This document shows, in pieces, positions 24,600 to 36,900 of a stretch of 64,000 nucleotides of DNA. Every line of letters begins with the position of its first letter. The first letter of the stretch is position 1. Source of the DNA: Klebsormidium nitens (Eukaryota; Streptophyta; Klebsormidiophyceae; Klebsormidiales; Klebsormidiaceae); assembly GCA_000708835.1 (NCBI GenBank), contig DF236958.1:185006-249005 (forward strand), in the 5' to 3' direction. The position numbers and the translations under genes are program-made. The notes beneath the pieces were generated by a model that made no database searches, had not been told where the DNA came from, and saw nothing but the letters and a program-made list of their open reading frames with translations.

Positions 24600-26360
24600 C
24601 ACAGGCAGGGGTTATGGTGCTGAGGCAGACGGGTGAACCTTCTCAGCTTGTTGAGATTCTTGTAAGGAAGCAAGAACCGGTGCGTGCTTTTGATCTTCTT
24701 GCTCTGCAATTCTGGCAATTATGCTCCTGTGCCCAAAAGATCGAAAGGAGAAATATCAGGCAAGTTTGACAATTACGAGAGCCGTTGAACTCAAAATAAC
24801 CTCTCACGTAAGCCCCTCACTGTCAAACGTAGTTCCCGTGCGCAAGCAGACTAGCACCTGGGTACACGGGCGATTCAGCCTGTTCTGCGCCTTGTACATA
24901 CCCCAGAAGCTTCAGAAGAGAAGAAGCGTGATTGAGGATTCACAAGCAAAGCTCGTTGTGTCGTTCTAGAGCTCGTGAAGATTACCATGTTCTAGCTTCA
25001 ATGGAGCAAAACAATCATCTAGCTGATCTCACCAGCCGTCTTCGGCTCTCCGATGTCACAACCGAATTAGGACTGTAAAATCTGGCATACACATCAGGTT
25101 GAGTCTTGGGGTCCGGACGAACGCAACCAGCTTCGGCCGGCGGTAACGGGCGCCGGACCGTGAGTCAAATGTCCTGAGACTAGCTCTTGGATAGGGACCG
25201 TCAATGTGCGGAAGTGTTGTCAATCTTTTCGACCGTCAAAGAACTGCAATTCAACTAGCTATGTGCCCGTCAGGGCAGCTGAAGTGCACAACTGGCATAT
25301 GCACTGACAGCCAACTAAAGGTCGGCGAGGGCCCCTTGAGTGCAAAGCATCTGCTAGCTATCCACGTACTCACGCGGTCAAATCCTAGACATGCATTGAG
25401 CTAGCCCGGGCCGACCAGTCTTTCGTGTTTATCTGCAAGTCATACACGTACGTGCTATATGACAAGCTGGTCATCGCATCGGTTCCGGACCGCGGCACGC
25501 TCGATCCAACAGGTTTTATAATCAATAAATATTGTAGTGACTGCATGCGTGCCAACGCGCCATACATATACCGGCCTTTTACTTCTTTCTGGAGGGTTCG
25601 TCGTTGCTTGTTGGCTAATTGCTGTTCCCACATGTTAGCTTCCGAACAGCTACCTAGATTTGATGGCCCTCAGCATGTGCTGTACCGACACGTGGAAATG
25701 GCGAAGTAATGATCGACAGCCGGCCCCCTCATGTTGTGACCCACATCATGGCCGGCACGAGTGGTCAACAAGAATTACAATTCTGCATACGAAAGCTTGA
25801 GCTTTTCGCATCAATGCATGCAAGCGCCCATCCGCGGCGACCTTGTCAACTATGTCGCTGCACCGTTGTGCATGGTTCAACGAAGAAGAACCAATCGAAG
25901 CCTCGAGGGCTGTTTAGAAAGGGACCCCGCTGCGTGCATCAAGTTCGACCAGTATTTCTGATATGCTCTTGCAGCATACTCGTCTGACTCTCTCCCTCCT
26001 TCACCTACATGAACACCTCTAGTTGTCCGCTTACTTATAAAATCTACTCTAATTCGTGCGTGCTTACTGTGCTGTGCTGTACTTTGATCTTATAAATAGC
26101 GTTGGCGTCACACCGCTTTATTTGTTGCTCATTTATTTCGTGGCGTGCATCGCCTCCTGTCAGTCCCACATACCCGTGCATATATACTAGAGTCCGTAAG
26201 CGTATGAGGGTTCAAAGCCCAACCAAACTACTTTACAAAAGTGACCGGAAGATACCTTCCTACCCTATCACCCACCCTATGAAGACGGTTTGTGCGCTCT
26301 TTGCACCGGACGCCTTTCGATTTGATCACATCTGGTCGCCGCCCAAGACTGTCATTTAGC
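24600..26360. other. Convergent intergenic region
   Basis: About 1.8 kb between the unknown + gene and the stop of the GT47 gene (-). Frames here have no splice partners or family resemblance. A TATAAATA-like stretch is at 26091-26099 without an evident gene. Confidence 0.4.
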
Positions 26361-29300
26361 TTATTGATCGGCTTTCATCAGGCGACTCGGGTCGAGCTTG
26401 TCGTAAGTGGAGGCGTGCCGTCGTTCCACCCCCCGCGCCCGCCTCGCCATTCGCAGTTTAATCGTCGGCAGTCGCGCGGCGATCTCTCGCCAAATCATGG
26501 CCTGCGCGCTGCCTTTTCGCCGCCAGGAATCGATGTACGTGTAGTGCTCACGTATCTGCAAAAGGATATGAAAAGATCATCAGATGTCACCCAAGAGAAT
26601 GCAGACTCGCTATCTGTGGCCGGAGTCAGTTCGGGAATGCGGGTGAGACGTTCGAAACTCTGCTTCACACGTTACCCTCTCACAGAAAATCTTCCCCCCG
26701 TAAATTCCTAAATTTGGAAGCAGATTCGGAACTGGAATCCCTCTTTCCACTCGAAAATTGAATCCCTGACGTCATGAGTCGGAAGCAGACTGACAGGCTC
26801 CTTTCAAGATAGTATATAGCTCAACAAGGGGTGCGGCTGCAGATTTCAAACGCCTCCTATGTTGAACGAGATACCGATCCTTACCCTCTTGAAGGGTGAA
26901 GAGGACAGCGGATGAAGACTACACGAGGAAAATCGCAACGTGAACAGGAATGAGATAGACTGCTATCATTTTGACAACGAACAAGTCTGCACGGCGAAAA
27001 CATATAAAAGAAAAACGCAAGTGGGCTGCCCTGATTGAAGCGTCTAGGCACCGTACCTTGGCCAGTTCCCGTTTCCTCCGCAGCACCTCTTCGTCGGACA
27101 CCGCCCGAAGTTTTGACACCAGCAGCCCCGGCTGGACCGCGTCGGCCTCGCTCACGAATATGCATGATTGGCTGCATGGCAACAAGTGTCAAGATTTCAG
27201 CGATTCGAGGCGTCGAAGAAAACCCGTTACTCGGCAGGGGGCGCAGAGCGTTGACGAGGACTTGCATGAACCGGCTTGGAGATCTCTGTCCTGAACACTC
27301 TAAACTAGCACTCAATGGCCACGGAACAAGAACCGGAAGAAGTCAGCGCAGTTTTAAGAATTGGGTCAGATGGAGGTCAGTTTTGTACGGAGGCTCAATT
27401 AATGAGCAGGTCAAAGGATCACAATCACGTCGAATAACATAGATAAGCACCCTCCCGCATCCTCCTCCTCGAACCAACGGCAGGCCACATTGAAATGAGG
27501 ATTTCCCTGGACCCATGAGCGAAGCTCAGAGTAGATGCCCAGCCTTGTGCTCCCCTTTGTCTCCATCTATTTCTCATCCGCTCCTGTTCATCAGTGGTCT
27601 GAGAAGGGTTAAGTGTTCGTAAGGTCCTCTTGTTTTAGACAAAGTTCTACGATTACGCAGATACTCAACAGGTCTATTTCATAAGGAGCGGCAGCAGACA
27701 GTGCAGAACATAGGAGTAGCGGCCGCACCTGAGGTCGAGCTGGCCTTCAAAGGGGATCTCCAGGTCATCGCTTATGATGACCGGGATGCATAAGTTTACG
27801 ATGGCGTCAAATAGTCGGGAGGACGACGGCGTGTCTCCGGCGGGGTCCTGTCAAGATAGCCCTGAACAGGTTAGCCCTTCCATCGGAACTGATTCGAACT
27901 AAACCAAGAACGGTCAAGGCATGGTCAAAAACCCGTTTGGGAAAACGTCTACGGCAACCCAAAAGCATGCACGGCACCTTCGGAGTCGTCGCTTGTGGTA
28001 TAAGATGGATCCATCTTGTGGCTACCAAGAATGCATTGAACCTGGTCAACACCCTCTTCCTTCCAGATATTGAGCGCCAACCGTCTTTTGACCCCGCTAG
28101 AACGAGAACGACTTGATACCATGCCTGAGAACCGACTCAAGTTCCAATACAGTGTCAATACGTGACATCCGTCGGTTCAACTTTCAAAGCAGTGTCAGAA
28201 AAGGCATGAAACAATAGAGCGGGCGGAGAAGATTTACCAGGCAGAATTTTGAGCGCCGCATGGTGGCGGCCGTCAAGCCTATGGCGGTATCATTGAGGTC
28301 GCCCTGCCCTGCCCCGGCCCTTGGCCCGGTGATCACCACGTCCGGCTCGTTTATCAGCACCTCGCGCAGGCTGGAGCGCAGCTTACCCATGCCCTGCGTC
28401 AAGGGGAAAGATCAACAGCTTTTGGCGACTTTCACTTCCGAGAGGTGATTAGTTTCAAGGGACTTCAATGCCTCCGACGCTGTTTCGTAGATATATTTGT
28501 CAGGGATCGGGGTTATTCAATTTTGAATAACTCAAAAGCTGGAGAACCTGCGGCTTCCTTGTGAATTCTGCAGAAAAGCGCATACTTTGCCTGACGTCAA
28601 CTCCTTCTTGGCTCCCCAAGATCCGCTAAGGAAACAACAGCGAGCTTGCCGCTGATACTCTATGTACTGAGAAACGGCATGCATCTGATCTCCTTAAGAA
28701 AAACCCCCGATTTGGTATTGGCGTCCCTCTTTTGCTGACGTTCTTGCTGAAGAGGACGGCAAAGTTGCTACTGTTGTGTCGGCGCTTTCATTACTGTGAG
28801 CAAATAGGGTGCTAGTCTGGATATTTTTGCGAACTTACCTTTCTGTCGAGGACTCCTGCGAAGTAGAGCAGGATGTCCGCAGTCTCCAGGAAGCGCTCGC
28901 TGGTGGCCATTCCCACCTGATCGTCCGGCAGCCACTCCACCAGGTGTGAATGCGGGACAATCACGTCTTTCTCCAAACTGGCCTGCAATGACCCACCCGT
29001 CATCATGACGTCAGCGAGGTATCTTCGCAGGTCGGAACAGCCAGAGACTGGCGAAGCGAGCTAGTAGGGGGTGGAGTCGAGATTTTGAGCGGAGCTCTTG
29101 GGAGGATCCTGTTCGAATTTGATAAAGCGAAACAGCCAATTAGGAAGACGAATGCAAAGTGTGGAGGCCATGATTGCTTCGACCTGAGTTGCCTGCAACG
29201 TCGATGACTTAATCTCTCACGTGCATAAAGGGGATTTCAAGCGACTCCTGTTCAAGGCGGTTTTACAGAAGCCCCTCACAAAGCCTGGAATTCATGGAAA

Positions 29301-32071
29301 CAGACACGCTTGGATGCGTTGATACCGGATTCCTAGGCTGCTCCAAATGCATGAAGAAACCGGTCAACTTGCTCTAATGTAACCTTGGTAATCCAAACTG
29401 CAGATAAAACGCATTCTTCTTGAGCCGCCAGTAGTGCAATGTCGCAACGAACCTTGGACGAATGCTTGAAAACGAAGTCGACCAGTAAGTGGATGGCGGG
29501 CGCCAAAAAGTCGTCGATTCTGTTGAGTGCGAGCGGATGTATTGCTAACACCACGTGGTCGATGCCGCCCGACCGCTGCCACGGCGGCTGCGCCTCCAGC
29601 CACGACTTGAGCTCGGCCTGCAGGACGACAGCGTGACGTCAGCAGCCTGTCGATGACTTCAGCTTGCTCTCCGCAAATTGAGACGTCATCTGTGCTTGCT
29701 GAACTCTCTTGCCTATTGTCATGCCATATTCAGATAAAGGTTGTACTCGCTCCATTCCCAGCCCAGTATAGTCTCTAAGTTTTGGTGCTGCAAAAGATCA
29801 CGCTTGTGGGCTCAACAAAGGATTGTTAATTACCAATGCTTCAAAAGTCTTCCCAATCTGCAGAGGCAGTGGACTACGAGGAGTGACGACAGGGGCTCAT
29901 GATTATCACGTCAGAAATGAGAAAAGCTGTGAAACGTGTGTGGTGAGGTGGGGGAGAGCAGTGTACCGTGTGGGGTTTTGATGTGAGCGGGAGGCGAGGT
30001 GTGTAAATGAAACCAAGGACTCGTGCAGTGAGGAAGGGTTGTCGTGCGGTGTTTGAAGCCACAATTGCCCTGGTGATAGTGGACCCTGACACACCGAAAA
30101 AAAAACGGTTACTTTGACTGCAGACATGGCAAGTACTGTCAGCTTCCCCAAATATGACATCAGCCCCTGCTGTGAGTTGACCAGGGAGGACTGTGACATC
30201 AGCTCTACCTTTGGTGCACTCCCTTTAAAAGCCAGAAAATATCTCTTGGGTTTAGAATCGTCAGTTGTGAGACACCTGAACATGCGCTTTTACAGAAAAC
30301 CAAATCGCAGATGGAACTGACAGCAGTAGAATTCACCTCGAGCTTGGCTTGAGACTGGGCTCCTCGAGACAAACGTGTGCAAAGCTCCCCAGTCAGAAGG
30401 GGCGTGAGACAACCAGCACTTGTACACCGCAGTTACCAGGAGAAAGTCCGCTCATCAACATGAAGATGGTTTCCATACAAAACAACGTCACACACTCGAC
30501 ATCTTTACAGCACGTCAGCAGTCGCTGTCACTTCAGTTGGATGTTCATTCAAAGACAAGGATTGTTTTTCACCATCATAGGCTCACCTGCAGTGCGTGGT
30601 CCTTCCTGTACAAGCTCCCACAGATGTCCTGAAAGTTGTGCCGCAGAAAGTGCTCCTTTCGGTCGCAGTTGAACGCCTGGGACGCCATGAAGGGGACGAG
30701 GAAAACATCGGCATCGTCCGCATCAGTCACTCGAACTGCCGCGGAGTTGCTGCGCTGGGAGTCGTCGCGCATGATGTCCTGGTAGAACCACCACTCCGAC
30801 GCATACGGTGTTTTCTGCAGGATGCTATTTTGAAGTTAAAATTTGACACGTAGAAAGCCCCTGTGCTTGTCCTTCACCAGGGGCAAAGTGTTGCTAACAG
30901 ACTTCCTTGATCATTCCAGAAAAGGTCGTCAGGCCCCCGCTTGAAAGAGGCTGTCCCCTGAAATGCTTAAAAATGACATATTTTTGGATAATGTAAATGC
31001 CCTCTGAATTGAGTGTCAAAAAAGGCAGATGTGCAACCTAGGAGGGCCAAGCAGGTCCAATCATTTGTAGCGGTGAATTAGGGTCTGCAGAAAGGAACAT
31101 CCTGATGAGGCAAGACACTCGGGTAAAAGCTGCCATTTTGGGCACTCAAATGACTGGGGCTGGTCTTGTCACAAAGCTGGCGGTGAAGGCAACCACCGGT
31201 GGATTATTTCAGTCAATTGCAGAATGATATCTGCTTCAAATATGAAAACGCGAACAATGGCAGAATCAAGAGGGCACAGTTCAGCGTTTATCAGATTGAT
31301 CAGTCTCCATGTGGCATTTAAATCTCAGGCTTTGTTTCATTAAGCCCAAGTGAGGCTTTTCCTTAGGGAAAGGAAGCTTTTGCCAGAATACACCTTCTAC
31401 AAGGGGACTTCAGCCCAACTTTCCCACACCTTCCTTTTCACTGCAAATTGACTTCTATCCAATTCTGGGACATTCGCCCATGCCACGAAAAGCGGCCGGA
31501 ACTTTCAAGTGACCAACGAGAGAAACGACTCACACAAAAGAAAAGACCTTGACTTTCTCACCGTAGCGTCCTCATGCTGGTAAAATTCCCTCGTGAAGTT
31601 ACTGGGCAGGTCGTAGACAAACACGCGCAACGGCCCCTTTCCTCTCTCATCGCTCTGCCGCGCCAACTCCATGCCCCCGACACTTGACATTCCTCTGGCT
31701 GTCTGCGCCCCAGCCTTCCCCATACTTCCCTCTGCAGCCCGTATATCTCCCACAGTGCTTTTTACAAGCTTCTCAGCCCCAACGTTTCCAGAGAATTCCA
31801 GCTCCCCAGGACACTTGCAGCAGTCAGGGAAGGAAGCAGAGTCTAGTCCTGGCAACATCAGATTTGCGCTATGAGTGTCGTCAACATGCAGCTTGGACAG
31901 GAAGGATGAGAAGCAGAAGGCTAGGAAGAGCAGGGGAGTAACTAGGATGAGCATGAAAACTATATAATGTCGCCGGATCTGGATCTCAGGAAGGTCTCGG
32001 TACAACTTCTGTGGTGAGCCCCCCGGCATTGAAGTTGTTCTGGGAAGCAGGCCCATGACGGGCATGCCCAT
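26361..32071 (-). CDS. GT47 exostosin-family glycosyltransferase, type II membrane protein
   Basis: Eight exons: 32071-31562, 30814-30587, 29617-29453, 28982-28839, 28393-28238, 27847-27729, 27171-27057 and 26555-26361, all in phase, 543 aa. Exostosin-type GT47 enzymes work in the Golgi on cell-wall or heparan-type polysaccharides using nucleotide sugars; the exact sugar cannot be told. Seen: a short cytosolic N-terminus, a signal anchor (about residues 36-56, [16 protein letters not shown]), a stem region, then [12 protein letters not shown] (148), [84 protein letters not shown] and [12 protein letters not shown], the conserved order of the family. ATG 32071 is the first Met of the frame. 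Head to head with the RING-FYVE gene across a transposon-like element. Confidence 0.93.
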
Positions 32072-33070
32072 TGAAACTTTGACCAAAATTCTGAGCGAAC
32101 TTTCCCTCAAAATAACAAGTATGTGAACTGGATGCTGGTTGCTGGGTTGACGGTTCTCGCACTAGTGGATCCAAGGTAGAAAACTAGATCACGTGCCAGA
32201 AGGTTTGAAGAATGACTGGGATATCATCCGACTCGTGTTCCAACCAAAGGTTGAGCTTTGCAATTGTGTGCATTACCAGAAAAGTGTTAGCTGTTCCCTT
32301 AGCTCCACTTGAGCAGCTCAAATTGCGCCCGGACTGCGGCAAGCTCTCCAAAATTTACAACTAGCTGAATCATGGTGCAAAGCCTGGCTGGAGCAATCGC
32401 CAAACTGCAAACCAATTGAACTCCCTTTTAAGTGCTTCCCTTTCAGCAATGCCTGTTGCAGGTTGCAGAGAGACGGATAGAACAGCCCAGGGCTTTGTTT
32501 GATGCATGGACGTCTTCCTGGGCAGCCCCCGTTGGTAGCTGCATGCATCGAACTTGCGTCGAAGCCCCGAAAGAGGACCCCTTCAAAGGTCTGTCCACTG
32601 CATTTCGCTTTGAAAGTTTCCCAGATCCAGCGTGAAGGAGCGCCCTGCCAGCTTTGGAGTTTGGTGATGAGCTGGGCACCTCCTTTCCCAGGTGCATCAT
32701 GAACTTGTGCAAACTGATCACCATTTTGATATGCTGGCACGGGTGACGGGACTCGGCTCGGCAGTCCATCGTACGGCATATGTACGTTGCAGTAGATGCT
32801 TTCGCGTGCGATGAGGACACTCTGGCACTTGCGATTGGCGGGGAAGATCATCTAACGGTTAGAATCGTCGGGCGTATGCTAGCGCGACAAGTGTCAATGT
32901 CGCAAAGCCTCAGGCTGCCGCAGGTCTGCGAATCCTCAACCCGCCGGCCGCGATGCACAATGCCGCGGCCGCACGCCGTGTCAATATTAGATTCACGGAA
33001 CGCGGACTTTAGACTCCAGAGCCCGCCTTTCTAGTTCCTCCAATTTTGGCGCGGGAGATGCCAGGCAAGG
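32072..33070. promoter_or_regulatory. 5' flank of GT47 gene, part of divergent promoter
   Basis: About 1 kb upstream of the GT47 start. It includes a 177-codon open frame on the - strand (32318-32851) with no ATG-supported or family-like content, probably chance or 5' UTR. The region ends at the TIR element. Confidence 0.3.
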
Positions 33071-33787
33071 CAACCCAGACTCACGGTCCGATTCGAGAAA
33101 ACCACTCGAATTACCACCGGCAGTTTTCGAGTAAATCGCTCGAATTACGGAACATTCATTTCGAACAAATCCTTCGTATTTGCCAATGCTGTTTCGAAGA
33201 ATTTGTTCGAATTTGCGATTTGAAATACGAACAAAACTCTCGAATCTGGTACCGGGTCTTTTGCGCGATCTGTGGATCGTTCCGGGTGTATCTCCGCCGT
33301 CGATCTGGTGGAACATCGCGACCCACAACATCGGTCGCTGTGGACCGCCAGAATCGCGGTACATAAAGGACGGTACCCCTATGAGTGGTTGGTCGGGGCG
33401 GCGGGCGGCTGCAACTTCCCGGGTGCCGCGGACACTTTCCTCTAGACTAGTAGTTTAGGGACCGTGGCACCCGAGAAGTAACCGGGCCCTCGCAGTGACA
33501 TTAGGGTCTCGCGGGCAACCGTGGGACAACCGGGCACTTCCCTAGGGCAACCGGGCCTTCCCGCCTTAGGGTTACACCACTGCGAGTGACAACCGAGCAA
33601 GTCCTTTTAGTTTTAGTGTGTGCCCGGGGCTTCCAGTAATTCGAACCTTTTCTTCGAACGGCGCTGCGAGAATACGAACGATTTGTTCGAAACCCGGCCG
33701 GCTGTTTCGAGCAATTTGTTCGAAAAGCTGCCGATGGTAATTCGAGTGGTTTTCTCGAATCGGACCGTGAGTCCGGGTTGGGCAAGG
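33064..33787. mobile_element. Non-autonomous TIR DNA transposon with 7-bp target duplication
   Basis: The element spans 33071-33780. Its ends are inverted repeats of about 60 bases: 33071 onward reads CAACCCAGACTCACGGTCCG and the right end, read in reverse complement, gives CAACCCGGACTCACGGTCCG, continuing with ATTCGAGAAAACCACTCGAA in both. The flanks are the direct repeat GGCAAGG at 33064-33070 and 33781-33787. Inside, next to each end, are many TTCGAA-type motifs. No transposase frame. It is about 710 bases; a 7-8-bp duplication would suit hAT-like elements, but the family is not assigned. It lies in the GT47/RING-FYVE divergent promoter and its right end nearly touches the RING gene's open frame. 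Confidence 0.85.
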
Positions 33788-33987
33788 ACGAGTCGGACTC
33801 GGGCTGTGCTGTGTGCAAATCTGATTCTCAGCAGGAGAGGAGTCAGGGTGGGAGGCTCGAACCGCGACCTGAAGAATGGAGCTTCGACTTGTGTGAAGTA
33901 TCTCTAGACAGTCTTGCTGGCGAGCAATATCCCGGAGACTCTCTACCATGGGTTGGACACCGGAAGCGAGAAGGATCTGTTGCTAGT

Positions 33988-36900
33988 ATGGACAAGAGGG
34001 GGAGGTCCATCCCGTTTGCCAGCCTCGACGAGTCATGTATTCCCGCGTGCGCTGTGTGCATGGAACCACTTGGTAGGTCACCCAACGCAACATTGCGACG
34101 AGCTTTGGCCTTCTCTTTTGAGCCTTTTGACATTGCTCTTTTTCTGGACCCCTAGTTTGGAATGGAGGTGCTGTATCCTATTGAAGTTGCAGACTTGTCT
34201 TCTCTGTATCCAGTTGTACTCTGGTTGCGATTATGATGCAAAGTCAAGAGCAGGGCAACTTCTGGTACAACATTGTTGCCCTGGGATCGTCCAGCTTCCT
34301 TTGAGCTCCTTCTGTCCAAGAAAGTCTTCTGCGCTGTCTTCGTTCACTGATTCTTGAAGCCTCTCTTCAGGCTACTCCAGACATTCACATTCTTACGATT
34401 CTGAGTATGCAGGACTTTACGGAGGACCAGCTTCGCTTCCCTGCGGTCATAACGGGTGTCTCCATTGCCTGCAGCAGGTAAAGCATTCCAACAGAGATAC
34501 GTCTTGCCCCATACCCTCGATCATCCGTAGAATTGTTCAGTCGGCGCCTTTGTTCATGTGGTAATGTATTGTACCTTATGAGATTCCGTAACCCAATCTG
34601 GTCAGCTTGTTAGCTGTCCGTTCTGTATTGTCGGACAGCGCCTTCTGTTGCAGAAATTTCTTATTCCTTGAGCAGTCACGATTTTGAGACTGACCTCCAC
34701 ATACAAAAGGAAGTTTAGGGTTCTGGCTGTTTGAGCTGTGGCAGTTTGCAAGCCTGTAGTCTGCCCTAAAGCCTTGGTGTCAGGACCCCAAGCTTTGCTG
34801 CTTCGAGGGGCATCCTGCTTCTTGATTTTCTCTTGGCCTGTTCATCTTGACATACGTGTACACACAGAAGCAGATGAAAGGGAGCTGACGTTGATTCCGG
34901 CGACTTGTTAACAGAATCAGGTCTCTTTTGATGATTAGCGAGACACTTGAACCAGAACGAGATGAATATTCCCATAATATCATCCTTGCATGTTCTAGTG
35001 CATGGCTCTGTTCAGCCTGCCGGTTCCTTCTTTCAATCCCTCGTGAGCTATGGTCCTCCTGCAGTCTATTGCAGCTGCTGTGTAGCCCCGGCTTTCTTAT
35101 TTCGGCTTTCTTATTGTATGCTCAACGGCTGAGACAACAAGCTCCCCAACAAAGCTATGCCTGGCTAAGATGAATGTTCGGCGGAGCTAGTCCTCTCTGT
35201 TAACATGTGTGACCCGGAGTTACCGGTCACATAGACCGTGCTTTACATTTGAAGATCTCTAACCAGACCCGTAACCCCTGCAGGTCCAGGCCAGCTCCCA
35301 CGGGCCACTGTGTCCACTCTGCCGCAACCCGTTTGAGGCTAGCCTCGCGCTCTCCGTAAACACCGAGCTCAGGGACGCTTTGCAGAGGGCTGCCGTCGCA
35401 GCAGCACGCGCGGCGGTCGAAAAGGGACCTGTGCACGGTAGGTTATCGCCTCTGCGAGCCACATTGTCAAGTGCCTTTGGAAAGTCTGGTTGCTGGCTGT
35501 TACAGAGCTGTTGGCGCCTTGGGTGGCTGCTTGCTTGCTCAAGATCGTCAGCCTGTCTCTAGTTGTTACAAAACCTCTTTCTGCTTTTTTGTATTGGCTC
35601 AGTAAGTTGATGGACGGTTTCCAGTCTGCAGCGTAGTCAACTAAGCACCTCTAAGTTTGTTAAACTAGCATCAGGGCGAGGTTAGCGCTTTTGCACTCCT
35701 GTCTCTGAAAGCAGTTCGAGGTACTCGCTCGTTTTGTTCAACGAGAAAAACGTTCATCAAGAAGCTGCCTCAATCTCATTTGTCTTACATGGATGCCTTT
35801 TTGTCCTTACATCCATGCTCTTGCAGTCCCTAGACCTCCTGGAAATCCTTCAAAAACAGTCTGCTCTGACACGTTTGCACGAGCCTCAATGTACATATTT
35901 ACGTTGCAGGGGGAGACCTAGGCCCCTGGCTGGCAGTTGACCACCACCCCCTGGCAAGCAAGAAGGGCTTTGTTGACCACGAGTGGGCCGCCGCGCACGC
36001 TGCCGAGGACCAGGTCTGGGGGCAGCAGAACCAGCCCCCCCCCAAAGGCGAATCCTCGGTTTGGAACATCATCAGGGGGGTCCTCGCGCTTGTGTCCGGC
36101 AGTGGGGGGGACAGCTTTGAAGACGTGTCGGGTGTATTCCGACAAGCTAGGAAAGGGGGGTCGAGGAGGGGCCGCAGCGATCCAATGGGGTTTGGGCACA
36201 TTCCGAGTGCTCCTCCTCTTGCGGCAGGAGGGATGCAGGGAGATGATTATGAGGGGGGGGATGATGTGCGGTTGATCAAAGCGGTGCTGGATTCAGAGCC
36301 CCCTCAGTGGATGCCAGACAGTTCCAGCAGTGGCTGCATGCAGGCATGGTTATTCGGCCTTTTCTTCCGAGCCGCTTTTGATTTTGAAAAGGAGAGTGAT
36401 GGAAAGGCGTGCATGTATGCTCTCCCTTCGGTGAACAAAAGCGCTAATGGATTTTCGGCTCACAACTCCTACCCGGTAGAGAGCAAGTTTTATCTGCTGA
36501 TGTCTGCATCTCCCTTTGCACAGACGAAGTTGCCAGCTCCCTTTTGGAACACCCGTAAGAATCTGTCTTCTGCGTTTTTGCCTGCTGGTTGATTACAACC
36601 AAGGCCGCTGTGTGGCTAGCAGAGTAGGATACGTGGACTGTACATATGGGCACCGCCATGTTAGACCAAACCTGTCAGCAGCCTTTGTTCCTTGGAGCCC
36701 TTAACTGTCACTCCGCTTATCGCTTCGCTCTCTACTGTCGGCAGGTCAAATGAAACTCTTGTCCATTTTTAATAGCTGCGTTGCTTAGTCTCTTTCTTTG
36801 AGGCGCGTAAGTTCGAAAGACCCCCGAAGCTTCTGGACAAGAAGGATCGAGGGACTATAAGTCTCAAATGCCATACAACCGTGTCAGCATCTCACGACAC

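Noticed and set aside
24518-24769. Alternative frame LAGYLESILAFGVRKASHV and onward in the unknown + gene
   Set aside because: It looks protein-like, but it is not in phase with the strongly supported exon 24310-24428 and has a stop just upstream, so the other frame was preferred; kept as a doubt.
32318-32851. 177-codon open frame on the - strand upstream of the GT47 gene
   Set aside because: Composition and residues look random, no splice link in phase with the GT47 start was found, and the frame has no recognisable motif.
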